57,984 bases of DNA, from contig OMOD01000057.1 of the NCBI GenBank assembly GCA_900290255.1, forward strand, positions 10,604 to 68,587, written 5' to 3'. Of the stretch, positions 49,120 through 57,984 are shown one piece after another. The position numbers were made by a program, and so were the translations under genes. The notes beneath the pieces are model-generated. The model was given only the letters and a program-made list of their open reading frames with translations. It was not told the DNA's origin and did no database searches. This DNA is from Candidatus Sulfotelmatobacter kueseliae. GTDB lineage: Bacteria > Acidobacteriota > Terriglobia > Terriglobales > Acidobacteriaceae. Every line of letters begins with the position of its first letter. Position 1 is the first letter of the stretch.

Positions 49120-50121
49120 TTGAAAGTATTTGTCACTGGCGCAACCGGATTCCTAGGCTCCCACGTCGCTCGCGTTCTGGCCGACCAGGGCGCAGAGCTG
49201 CGCCTGCTGGTGCGCCCGACGAGCAATCTGAAAAATCTGGAAGGGCTGCTTTCCCCGGGCACCAAGGCGGAGACCGCGACCGGGGATCTGCGCGACGCGG
49301 CCTCGCTCGAAAAAGCCATGTCGGGCTGCGAGGCGGTCTTTCATGTGGCGGCGGACTACCGGCTCTGGGTGCGCGATCCCGCAGAAATGTACCGGTTGAA
49401 CGTCGAGGGCACGCGAGCGATTCTGGAAGCGGCGCGCAAGAACGGAGTGCGGCGCGTGGTGCACACCTCCAGCGTGGCGACCATAGGATTCACGGATGAC
49501 GGCTCTAGTGCCAACGAAGATTCGCCGGTTTCACTGGCCAACATGATTGGTCCCTACAAGCGCTCGAAATTCATGTCGGAGCAGATCGCGATGGAAGCCG
49601 GGCGCAGCGGGATGGATGTGGTGACGGTGAATCCGACCACGCCCGTCGGAGAGCAGGACGTGAAGCCGACGCCGACTGGCCGCATCGTGCTGGATTTTCT
49701 GAAGCGCAAATTTCCCGCGTACGTCGAGACCGGGCTGAACCTGGTGGACGTGAAGGAGTGCGCGCGCGGGCACATCGCCGCGTTCGAACGAGGAAGATCG
49801 GGCGAGCGCTACATTTTGGGCGGCGAGAATCTGACGTTGAAGCAGACTCTCGACAAGCTGGGCGAGATTACCGGCTTGCCTTCGCCTACCGTGAAACTAC
49901 CGTACGTGGTTGCGTTTGCCGCGGGGGTAGTGGATGAAGCCATCACCGGGTGGCTGCTGAATCGCGAGCCACGCGCCACGATAGACACGGTGCGCATCGG
50001 CCGCAAAATGATGTTTGCCAGTTCGGCCAAGGCGGAACGTGAGCTGGGTTGGAAAATTGTCCCGGTCGAGGATGCGCTGCGACGCGCGGTCGAGTGGTTC
50101 CGGACCAACGGGTATGTCTAG
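49120..50121 (+). CDS. hpnA: Hopanoid-associated sugar epimerase HpnA
   Basis: This 333-residue extended SDR has the TGATGFLG nucleotide loop at 6-13, serines in VHTSSVATIG, and the catalytic Y146-x3-K150 in GPYKRSK. Family HpnA proteins accompany hopanoid genes but their exact reaction is unsettled. It starts with TTG right after the word-hairpin. The stop overlaps the hpnG ATG by eight bases, so the two are coupled. Confidence 0.9.
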   Translation: MKVFVTGATGFLGSHVARVLADQGAELRLLVRPTSNLKNLEGLLSPGTKAETATGDLRDAASLEKAMSGCEAVFHVAADYRLWVRDPAEMYRLNVEGTRAILEAARKNGVRRVVHTSSVATIGFTDDGSSANEDSPVSLANMIGPYKRSKFMSEQIAMEAGRSGMDVVTVNPTTPVGEQDVKPTPTGRIVLDFLKRKFPAYVETGLNLVDVKECARGHIAAFERGRSGERYILGGENLTLKQTLDKLGEITGLPSPTVKLPYVVAFAAGVVDEAITGWLLNREPRATIDTVRIGRKMMFASSAKAERELGWKIVPVEDALRRAVEWFRTNGYV

Positions 50122-50830
50122 AATCGGGATTGTGGCCGCGCTGGAGCGGGAAGTGCGTCCGCTGATCAGGAAGTGGCGCGTGGGCGAGAAGGAATGGGAC
50201 GGCCGGAGGTTCCGCTTCTTCGAGAAAAATGATGCCGTCCTGGTCTGCGGCGGGATGGGTGCGGAAGCGGGGCGGCGGGCGACGGAAGCCATGATCGCCG
50301 TCTACGCACCGAAAATGATTTATTCGGCAGGCTTTGCCGGCGCGCTCGATCCGAAACTCGAAGTTGGGGGCCTGGTCGAACCGCGGCGGGTGGTGAACGC
50401 GGGCGATGGCAGCAGCATCAGCTTGGAGCGCGGCGAAGGCGTTCTGGTCAGTTTCGTGTCGGTCGCCAGTCCGGCGCAGAAGGAAAAGCTGCGAGAGGCC
50501 TTCGCGGCACAGGTGGTGGACATGGAGGCGGCTGCAGTGGCGCGCGCGGCGGAAATGCGAGGCGTGGGATTTGCCGCGGTCAAAGTGATTTCGGATGATT
50601 CTGAATTTGTGTTTCCGGGGTTGGAGCGGTTCGTTGATTCCAGCGGCCGATTTCTGGAGGCGCGCTTCCTGTTATTCGCCGGGCTGCGGCCGTGGCTCTG
50701 GCCGCAAGTGGCGCGGCTGGCCCGGAATAGCCGGCTTGCAGCGCACGCCTTGTGCGAGCGGCTGGAAAAAATATGCTTGAATCCGGCATCAGCCTGCGGG
50801 GATCCTCTCGAGGCAGTGAACCGCCAATGA
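50114..50830 (+). CDS. hpnG: Hopanoid-associated phosphorylase HpnG
   Basis: This 238-residue nucleoside-phosphorylase-fold protein removes adenine from adenosylhopane in hopanoid side-chain synthesis. GMGAEAGRRATEAM and SAGFAGALDPKLEVG are present, as is VVDMEAAAVARAA with M137-E138, and D161 in ISDDSEF is the general acid position. The N-terminus MSRIGIVAALEREVRP is typical of the MTAN/PNP family. Context with shc and hpnA supports HpnG over other nucleosidases. The ATG overlaps hpnA; the stop overlaps the next gene. Confidence 0.88.
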   Translation: MSRIGIVAALEREVRPLIRKWRVGEKEWDGRRFRFFEKNDAVLVCGGMGAEAGRRATEAMIAVYAPKMIYSAGFAGALDPKLEVGGLVEPRRVVNAGDGSSISLERGEGVLVSFVSVASPAQKEKLREAFAAQVVDMEAAAVARAAEMRGVGFAAVKVISDDSEFVFPGLERFVDSSGRFLEARFLLFAGLRPWLWPQVARLARNSRLAAHALCERLEKICLNPASACGDPLEAVNRQ

Positions 50831-51360
50831 AACGCTCCGGGTTAACTTTGGGCCTGGCTCTAATCTGGGCGATCCTCTCGCAGGCGCAGCGCACGCCACC
50901 TGCGTTTTACGCGGAGAGTTTCCGCAAGGGCACGACGCAAATTAAGGAAGAGAGGTTTGAAGCCAGGCTGACGCCCGAGAACCCGACCTACCGTGAACTC
51001 CTCAAAGATACTGCCGGCAATGACCGCTACGAGCTGACGATTACGCCGCAAGGTCCGGAGGGCGATAACAGGATTACCTCGTGGCGGGTGAAATTGCGGG
51101 ACCTGCGTCACAGCATCTACAACAATCTTCTGCTGGCGGAGCAACAGCCTTCGACTGACGCCGCGAACAACCTGTGGTGGCTGACCCCGAATCCGTTTGG
51201 GCCGGTGCCGATCCGCGCCAAGCGGATCATGAAAGTGGACGGGTTTTATGTGGTCTTTCAGGTGAAGGATCTTCACTTCAGCCCGCTGGAATCGCCGTAT
51301 CTGGATTCGATGACGGTGCAATTCGCGTTCAGCAACCGGAACCCTCGGACAGGACCTTGA
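50827..51360 (+). CDS. Exported protein of unknown function coupled to hpnG
   Basis: This 177-residue protein has a signal peptide (MKRSGLTLGLALIWAILSQA). A mainly beta pattern follows (YRELLKDTAGNDRYELTITPQG, ITSWRVKLRDLR, VDGFYVVFQVKDLHFSP). I do not recognise it. Its ATG overlaps the HpnG stop (ATGA), which suggests co-translation and perhaps a periplasmic role tied to hopanoid handling. No Cys-lipobox. Confidence 0.6.
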   Translation: MKRSGLTLGLALIWAILSQAQRTPPAFYAESFRKGTTQIKEERFEARLTPENPTYRELLKDTAGNDRYELTITPQGPEGDNRITSWRVKLRDLRHSIYNNLLLAEQQPSTDAANNLWWLTPNPFGPVPIRAKRIMKVDGFYVVFQVKDLHFSPLESPYLDSMTVQFAFSNRNPRTGP

Positions 51361-51388
51361 AGTTTTGAATTGCGGCTCGGGATCCGAA

Positions 51389-51428
51389 ATTCCCACTTCT
51401 CGCAAAAGCGGCGAGAAGTGGGGCACCC
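51389..51428. repeat. Palindrome family P, copy 5 (intergenic)
   Basis: Nearly identical to the copy translated inside hpnE (36045-36085): 38 of 40 positions, with differences limited to the loop. It lies in the spacer before tolQ. Confidence 0.92.
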
Positions 51429-51484
51429 GCGCGACAGCGTTGCCGGATCGGATACGTGCGGGAAAGTGCGCGCTTCGGTTCATC

Positions 51485-51490
51485 TATAAT
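51485..51490 (+). promoter_or_regulatory. Candidate -10 element for the tol operon
   Basis: A perfect TATAAT lies 26 bases before the chosen tolQ ATG. No clear -35 is visible. Confidence 0.45.
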
Positions 51491-51515
51491 CAAAAAAGGC
51501 GTTCTCCTAAACCAG

Positions 51516-52228
51516 ATGCAATTTCTCCCCTTGCTGGCAGTTTTCGTCGGCGGCGAAATCGTCGACATGATCTCGAACACTGGTGCGGTGGCCAAGCTCG
51601 TGCTGCTGGCACTGGCGGCCTTCAGCCTGATTTCGTGGGCCATTATCCTGACCAAGTGGAGCCTGCTGCGGCGGGCGCGGATGCAGAGCGGGCGTTTCGT
51701 GCGCGCGTTTCGCAAGGCACAGCGGCTGCAGGATATTGCGGCGGTGGCCGATCAATTCCGCCCCAGCCCGCTGGTGGGGGTCTTCGAGGGAGGATTTGAA
51801 GAATACAAGCGGCAGGTGGTGTCATCGGGCATGCTGCGAAATCTGACGGCGATCCAGCGCGGGATGCAGATCGGAGTCTCGGAAGAAATCAGCCGGCTGG
51901 AACGCAATATGGCGTGGCTGGCGATCACCGCGGCGGTGACGCCGTTTGTGGGGCTGTTCGGCACGGTGTGGGGCATTATTGATGCCTTCCATGGTCTGGG
52001 GACGGCGGGCGCGGCGACCTTGCGGGCGGTGGCGCCGGGCATTTCGGAGGCCCTCATCACCACGGCTGCAGGATTGGCGGCGGCGATTCCGGCGGTCATT
52101 GCCTATAACCTGATTGGCGCGTCCATTCGCGAGTTGGCGGCGCGGGGCGACGACTTCTCCCTGGAAGTTCTGAACGCGGTGGAGCACAGCCAGGCGGCAG
52201 CGCAAGTTCCGGCCGATGTGAGGCGGTG

Positions 52229-52229
<1 letters not shown>
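51516..52229 (+). CDS. tolQ: TolQ/ExbB-type proton channel subunit
   Basis: This 237-residue inner-membrane protein of the Tol-Pal motor has an N-terminal TM helix, a large cytosolic loop (LRRARMQSGRFVRAFRKAQ), then TM2 and TM3 with WLAITAAVTPFVGLFGTVWG and EALITTAAGLAAAIPAVIAYN. These are the normal TolQ signatures. I start at the ATG at 51516; the longer ORF begins inside the promoter region. It is co-transcribed with tolR, whose start overlaps the stop. Confidence 0.92.
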
Positions 52230-52637
<408 letters not shown>

Positions 52638-52654
<17 letters not shown>

Positions 52655-53426
52655 GATCTATTTCGAGCATGAACGCTGGGGCCGCGCGCTGGCGTGGTCG
52701 GCCGGCCTGCACGTTGGGGTGACCGTAATGCTGCTCGTCTACGCCGCGCTTCTCCACCGAACCGGCGGCGAGACCTGGGGAGCCGGTGGCGGGGGAGAAG
52801 CGATTGGGGCGACACTGGTGAGCACGGTACCGCTGCCGTCGAATCCTGCCCAGACCCAGAACGTACTGGCCAACCAATCGAAGGGGCTGACGCAGTCGGA
52901 GCCGAAGATCGAGGAGAAGGCGCCGGACGCGATCGAGATTCAGGGGAAGAACGCGAAAATCAAGCCGAGGAAGAAGCAGGAGACGGCTGCCACCGAGAAG
53001 GCACAGGCTCCGCCGGAAGAAGAGAACAACCAGGTTCCGTTCGGGGAGGGCGGGCCGGTGAGCGGGCCGTACGGCACATTCAGCGCGGGCGGGGCGAAGG
53101 GCGGGTTCGGGATCACGGGAGGCGGCGGCGATTTCGGCAGCAAATACGGGTGGTATGTGCAGGTGATCCAGCGGAAGGTGGCGGAGAATTGGTTGAAGTA
53201 CGAGGTTGATCCCAGAATTACGTCGGCGGAGCGAGTGTACATTACGTTCGACGTGGAAAGGGACGGGCATCCGGCCAATGTGCAGATTGAGCAAAGCAGC
53301 GGCGTGCCTTCGTTAGATATTTCAGCCAAGCGCGCCCTCGAGCGCATCGATACTTTCGGCCCGTTGCCCATGGACTATGCCGGAAGCAAGATTTCGGTGG
53401 AGTTCTGGTTTGATTACAAAAGGTGA
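52638..53426 (+). CDS. TolA/TonB-like energy transducer
   Basis: This 262-residue protein spans the periplasm. It has an N-terminal TM helix (about 17-39), a Lys/Glu/Pro-rich linker (about 80-135), a Gly-rich patch (FSAGGAKGGFGITGGGGDFG) and a TonB-type C-terminal domain (about 170-262, VQVIQRKVAENWLKY..YITFDVERDGHPANVQIEQSSG). In this operon it should play the role of TolA, although its C-terminus is of the TonB type. It overlaps tolR by 17 bases. Confidence 0.87.
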
Positions 53427-53455
53427 AGTTAGAGCTGAGTGAATTCCTTGCGGAG

Positions 53456-53574
53456 GCGTCGTCCCGGGCGCAGCCGTTTTTCAAGCGGAGCGAGGGATCT
53501 CCCGTAGCACGAGAAGATGCAGCGCGCGAGATCCCTCGTCCCGCTGGTGAAAGCGCGGGACTTCGGGATGACGC
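53456..53574. repeat. Family S palindromic element, copy 3
   Basis: GCGTCGTCCCGG..GAGGGATCTCCC..GAGATCCCTCGT..TCGGGATGACGC over 119 bases. It splits the tol operon between the tolA/tonB gene and tolB. Confidence 0.9.
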
Positions 53575-53682
53575 AGGCTGGAGAGATCGAACTAAAGCAT
53601 TAGTGTGAAGGACGAAGCCTTGCAAAGCAATTCATATCGTTATACGATATTGTCGTACGGAGTATGTTCCTCCCCCGAGCGG

Positions 53683-55062
53683 ATGGACGACAGCGCTAGA
53701 CCAATTATTTCGCGATGGCCGGACCTGCTCGATGGCCGGACGCTGGCGCTCGTCCTGATTTTTTCCTTTTGCCTGCTCACGTCGCCCCTTCTGGCGCAGG
53801 ACTGGGTCAAGACGGGCACGAGTCTTGGAGTGGAAAAGGTCCGGCTGGCGGTTGCCGACTTCAAGCCCTCGAACGGCGACCCGCAAAACGCCGCCTTGCT
53901 GAGGACCTTCAACGACACGCTGTGGAACGATCTGGACGTCTCGGGCGTGGTCGAGCTGGTGTCGAAGAGTTTCTATCCGTTGCAGACGCCGGGACAACCC
54001 CCGGAAGTGAATTTCCTGGCCTGGAATGTTCCCCCTCCCAATGCGGCGATGCTGGCCTTCGGAAACCTGGGAGTGGCTTCTGGCCAGCTTACGGTACAGG
54101 GCTGGCTGTACGATGTGAAGAACATCCAGTCGCCGCAGGTGCTGGGCAAGGTGTATACGGATGTGGCGACCGACGCGGTGGCGCGGTTGATGGCGCATAA
54201 GTTTGCCGATGAGATTATTTACCGGCTGGGCGGAGGCATCCCGGGCATCGCGGAGAGCCAGATTTATTTTGTCAGCGACCGGAGCGGGCACAAGGAAATC
54301 TGGGCGATGGATTACGACGGGTCCAACCAGCACGAGATCACGCATTTCAATTCGATTTCGCTCTCGCCGCGCATCTCGCCCGACGGATCGCGGATCGCGT
54401 TCAGCGCGATTACGAAGACCGGCTGGGAAATCATGATGTACTCGCTCGACCTGAACCGGCTGGTAAGTTTTCCGCACCTGGGGGGAACGAACCTGTCGCC
54501 AGCGTGGTCGGGCGACGGATTGAAGCTGGCGTTTTCGTCGTCGCGCGCCGGCGCGCCGGAGATTTATGTGGCGGATGCTTCCGGGGGCAATCCGCGGCGG
54601 ATGACTGACTCATCGGGACCCGATGTCTCTCCGGTGTGGAACCGCAAGACCAATGCGCAAATTGCCTTCACCAGCGGGCGGACGGGTCTGCCGCAGATCT
54701 ACACCATGGGAGCCGACGGCACGAATCAGCAGCGGCTGACCGATCAGGGCTATGCGGTGTCGCCGAACTGGTCGCCGAACGGGCAGTTTCTGGTTTTCGC
54801 CTGGGTGCGCAAATACGGGCCGGGGGAGCCGGGGTCATCGGACATTTACCTGATGGATATCGCGAGCAAACAATGGGTGCAGCTCACGCACGATGGCGGG
54901 CACAACGATTCTCCATCGTGGTCGCCGGACAACCGGCATATCGTGTTCCAATCGAACCGCTCGGGAAGTCCTGAGATTTGGAGTATGCTGGCCGATGGCA
55001 GCAAGGTTCAACAACTGACTTTTTCTGGTCGTAACTCGCAACCGAACTGGAGTTGGAAATAA
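53683..55062 (+). CDS. tolB: Tol-Pal system beta-propeller protein TolB
   Basis: This 459-residue periplasmic protein links TolA to Pal. It has an N-terminal signal region (about 20-39, LALVLIFSFCLLTSPLLAQ) and an N-terminal alpha/beta domain (RLAVADFKPSN..LWNDLDVSG). A six-bladed WD-like propeller follows, with repeated SPDGSRIAFSA, SGDGLKLAFSSSRAG, SPNGQFLVFAW and SPDNRHIVFQSNRSG phrases. I choose the ATG at 53683; the GTG at 53605 adds 26 residues before the signal. The gene is separated from the tolA/tonB gene by a dispersed repeat. Confidence 0.92.
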   Translation: MDDSARPIISRWPDLLDGRTLALVLIFSFCLLTSPLLAQDWVKTGTSLGVEKVRLAVADFKPSNGDPQNAALLRTFNDTLWNDLDVSGVVELVSKSFYPLQTPGQPPEVNFLAWNVPPPNAAMLAFGNLGVASGQLTVQGWLYDVKNIQSPQVLGKVYTDVATDAVARLMAHKFADEIIYRLGGGIPGIAESQIYFVSDRSGHKEIWAMDYDGSNQHEITHFNSISLSPRISPDGSRIAFSAITKTGWEIMMYSLDLNRLVSFPHLGGTNLSPAWSGDGLKLAFSSSRAGAPEIYVADASGGNPRRMTDSSGPDVSPVWNRKTNAQIAFTSGRTGLPQIYTMGADGTNQQRLTDQGYAVSPNWSPNGQFLVFAWVRKYGPGEPGSSDIYLMDIASKQWVQLTHDGGHNDSPSWSPDNRHIVFQSNRSGSPEIWSMLADGSKVQQLTFSGRNSQPNWSWK

Positions 55063-55107
55063 ATAAATAATTTCGTCTGACCTCGAAAGCAATCATCGAG
55101 GTCCCCG

Positions 55108-55121
55108 TAAGGAGGATTAAA
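55108..55121 (+). promoter_or_regulatory. Strong Shine-Dalgarno deciding the GTG start of pal
   Basis: TAAGGAGG is followed by six bases and then GTG at 55122. It is one of the best ribosome-binding sites in the window and fixes the pal start. Confidence 0.85.
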
Positions 55122-55859
55122 GTGAAGCATAAGAGCATGAAATGGATGTTCCTGGCCCTCTCCCTCGCTGCGCTTCTCGCGGTTGGCGCTTGCAAGAAGA
55201 AAGTGGCTCCGCCACCACCCCCGCCGCCGCCCCCGCCGCCGGCAGCTCCGACAGCCTCAATTTCAGTGAGCCCGAGCAGCATCCAGGCTGGACAGTCTGC
55301 GTCACTCACCTGGCAGACCACCAACGCGACGGATGTTTCCATCGACGGCATCGGCGCCGTGCAGGCCAACGGTTCGCAGAATGTGTCCCCGAACGATTCG
55401 ACGACCTATCACCTGGTGGCCAAGGGTGCGGGCGGGACGCAGGAAGCGACGGCACGCCTGACGGTAACGCAGCCGCCGCCTCCGCCGCCTCCACCGCCGA
55501 CGGTGACGGACGAGGACTTGTTCAACCAGAACATCAAGGATGTTTACTTCGATTACGACAAGTCCGACATTCGGGCGGATCAGCAGGGATCGGTGCAAGC
55601 CGACTTGGAGTTCCTGGGTCAGCATGCCAACATCAATTTCACGGTTGAAGGGCACTGCGACGAGCGCGGCTCGACCGAGTACAACCTGGCGCTGGGCGAC
55701 AAGCGCGCCAGCGCGGTGAAGAACGCGCTGACGGCGGCCGGAATCAATGCCAGCCGCATCAAGACGATCAGCTACGGCAAGGAAAAACCGTTCTGCACAG
55801 AGAGCAACGAAGCTTGCTGGCAGCAGAACCGCCGCGGCCATTTCGTTTATCAGAAGTGA
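55122..55859 (+). CDS. pal: Peptidoglycan-associated lipoprotein Pal with extra Ig-like domain
   Basis: This 245-residue outer-membrane lipoprotein has the lipobox LAVGAC with lipidated C24 after a 23-residue signal. Between two polyproline linkers (about 30-40 and 118-126) there is an Ig-like/beta-sandwich domain of about 75 residues (ISVSPSSIQAGQSASLTW). The OmpA-like peptidoglycan-binding domain then runs from about 138 to 245 (VYFDYDKSDI, EGHCDERGSTEYN). Most Pal proteins lack the middle domain. The GTG start is chosen from the strong Shine-Dalgarno. It follows tolB. Confidence 0.93.
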   Translation: MKHKSMKWMFLALSLAALLAVGACKKKVAPPPPPPPPPPPAAPTASISVSPSSIQAGQSASLTWQTTNATDVSIDGIGAVQANGSQNVSPNDSTTYHLVAKGAGGTQEATARLTVTQPPPPPPPPPTVTDEDLFNQNIKDVYFDYDKSDIRADQQGSVQADLEFLGQHANINFTVEGHCDERGSTEYNLALGDKRASAVKNALTAAGINASRIKTISYGKEKPFCTESNEACWQQNRRGHFVYQK

Positions 55860-55867
55860 AGACTGGA

Positions 55868-55892
55868 GGGGGACGCCGCGGGCGGCGTCCCT
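55868..55892 (+). terminator. Palindrome after pal
   Basis: A perfect GC stem GGGACGCCGC-GG-GCGGCGTCCC lies about ten bases after the pal stop. It has no T-run, so it may be a dispersed repeat as much as a terminator. Confidence 0.45.
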
Positions 55893-56085
55893 CACCTGCT
55901 TGCGCGGAGTGGCGCACGGGTTGCCTGGATGAAGGAACACACCGGGCCCCGATGCGGCCAGTTGTGTCTTGCGATTCCGGGCAGTCCTTTCTCCGCGGAA
56001 TCATCCCAGACCTATGGGACAATCATTTCGTGTGTGCTCTTCGTCTGTACTCTGGCATCTAAACTGCCATAGGCAGGGAATCTTT

Positions 56086-56961
56086 ATGAAACCACATCGT
56101 ATTCTCGTGTTCTTCGCCGTGCTGGCAGTCCTGGGGACCGGGGCACCGGCGGCCCGGGGCGTCAGCAAGGAAATGGTCCAGTTGCAGACGCAGGTGCAGC
56201 AACTGCAGGAGCAAATGACGGCCATGCAGCGCAGCTTTGACGAGCGCATGGGCGTCATGAAAAACCTGGTGGAAAAGGATACCGACGCGGTGAACAAAGT
56301 AGCGGCCGCGCTCGATGCGCTGCAGCAGACGCTGGCCAAGCAGCAGACGGACGCGGGTACGCGGAGCGACCAGATTTCCGGACAGATGCAGGCGCTCAAC
56401 GATACGCTCGACGAACTCAAGGTGCGGCTGGCCAAGGTGACCAAGCAACTGGAAGACATGCAGGCAGCGCAGCAAAGTCAGGCGGCGCAGCAGGCCCAGC
56501 AGCAGGCACAACAGCAGGCCCTGGCGCAGGCTCCGCCTCCCGATGTGCTCTACAACAACGCCGTGCGCGATTACAACGGGGCCAAGAATGATCTGGCCAC
56601 CCAGGAATTTTCGGATTACATCAAGTTCTATCCCAACACCGATCTGGCGGGGAACTGCTACTTCTATCTCGGAGAAGTTCAGTTCCGGCAGGGCAACTAC
56701 CAGCAGGCGGCGCAGAACTACGATCAGGTGCTGCAGAATTTTCCCAGCGGCAACAAGGCGGCCTCAGCGGAACTGAAAAAGGGCTTTGCCCTGATCGAAC
56801 TGGGCAAACAGGATGACGGGGTCGGCGAGTTGCGGCACTTGATCCAGCGCTATCCGCACTCGCCCGAAGCGCTGCAGGCGCGGGAACGGCTGCGCAAGCT
56901 GGGAGTTTCGACGCGCGGAGAGAATGCCAGGGCTGCGGGAAACAACGCCGAGGGCGAATAG
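56086..56961 (+). CDS. cpoB: Tol-Pal system coordinator CpoB (YbgF)
   Basis: This 291-residue periplasmic protein has a signal peptide (about 1-24, ending APAARG). A coiled-coil trimerisation region (about 27-125) contains VQLQTQVQQLQEQMTAMQ. A Gln/Ala-rich linker and a C-terminal TPR domain (about 155-275) follow, with YLGEVQFRQGNYQQAAQNYD and a related repeat. CpoB coordinates outer-membrane constriction with peptidoglycan synthesis. I start at the ATG at 56086 after GCAGGGAA; the longer ORF adds 39 unlikely residues. Confidence 0.9.
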   Translation: MKPHRILVFFAVLAVLGTGAPAARGVSKEMVQLQTQVQQLQEQMTAMQRSFDERMGVMKNLVEKDTDAVNKVAAALDALQQTLAKQQTDAGTRSDQISGQMQALNDTLDELKVRLAKVTKQLEDMQAAQQSQAAQQAQQQAQQQALAQAPPPDVLYNNAVRDYNGAKNDLATQEFSDYIKFYPNTDLAGNCYFYLGEVQFRQGNYQQAAQNYDQVLQNFPSGNKAASAELKKGFALIELGKQDDGVGELRHLIQRYPHSPEALQARERLRKLGVSTRGENARAAGNNAEGE

Positions 56962-57147
56962 TCTCAGGGATCTGCCGGTCGTACTGAACGGGGATGCCGC
57001 TTGGGCAGGTGACAATCCATCCAGAAGCGGCCCCGATGCCGGTCATGGTAACTGAGCCACAGCCTGGTCTTGCGGCCAACCGCCGGGTTCGAGATCAAAA
57101 GTTCGAGGCCCAGGGAAAGATTTCGGTTGACCCTGCTCCCGGTCGTT

Positions 57148-57162
57148 TTATAATGATTCTCA
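57148..57162. promoter_or_regulatory. PerR/Fur-type operator upstream of perR
   Basis: TTATAATGATTCTCA matches the 7-1-7 PerR box consensus (TTATAATNATTATAA) at 13 of the 14 specified positions or two short of complete, depending on how the central base is counted. It ends 10 bases before the ATG, so repressor binding here would block perR (and likely katG) transcription. A second partial half-site (GATAATCAT) follows. Confidence 0.7.
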
Positions 57163-57172
57163 TCCGATAATC

Positions 57173-57984
<812 letters not shown>

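Overview
The window reads as a chromosomal piece of a high-GC, diderm (Gram-negative type) bacterium, most likely an Acidobacteriota (Terriglobia/Koribacter-like) lineage. The support is a lipid A gene (lpxD), a Tol-Pal system, meso-DAP peptidoglycan genes, a hopanoid cluster containing hpnJ, a DUF1844 protein, and many small ATGA/TGATG-coupled operons separated by repeat-rich spacers. The phylum is an inference from gene content. I found no rRNA, tRNA, insertion sequence, prophage or CRISPR array.

Layout. 0.2-2.5 kb (minus): a parvulin-type prolyl isomerase coupled to an NAD-dependent epimerase. 2.9-8.5 kb (plus): cation diffusion facilitator, four-helix-bundle protein, OsmC, a glutaredoxin-like protein, DMT transporter, GNAT and MFS transporter. 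8.5-12.4 kb (minus): ribF, a PhnP-like metallohydrolase, DUF1844 and ygfZ. 12.4-20.6 kb: an isopropylmalate/isocitrate-type dehydrogenase, a secreted zincin, a retropepsin-like PDZ protein, MTA phosphorylase, a PfkB kinase and a membrane glycosyltransferase. 20.6-23.9 kb: dapF-ldcA-mpl, a compact module that makes meso-DAP and recycles murein tripeptide. 24-27.8 kb: an M61 peptidase coupled to plsC, then lpxD. 28.1-31.9 kb: an unknown protein, a tRNA nucleotidyltransferase with a basic tail, and a secreted Gly-rich protein.

The centre (32-51 kb) is an isoprenoid/hopanoid region: hpnJ (broken by an exact 46-bp tandem duplication), two half-size SMR/EamA membrane proteins, hpnC-hpnD-hpnE (squalene from farnesyl diphosphate), two coupled zinc dehydrogenases, an ICMT-like methyltransferase, ispH, shc, hpnA and hpnG. 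recN and a few unknowns are interspersed. From 51.5 kb runs tolQ-tolR-tolA/tonB-tolB-pal-cpoB. The window ends in a perR-katG peroxide-response unit with a visible PerR box; katG is cut by the window edge.

The most unusual layer lies between, and sometimes inside, the genes. At about a dozen loci two inverted arms are each built from short imperfectly repeated 'words'; the word differs from locus to locus, but the arm-loop-arm design is constant. One such pair brackets the four-helix-bundle gene. Separate palindromic families recur across the window, and two have entered reading frames without breaking them (hpnE, ygfZ), while a related motif forms the C-terminus of RibF. A diverged second copy of part of ygfZ, carrying the same repeat, lies downstream of the tRNA nucleotidyltransferase gene.
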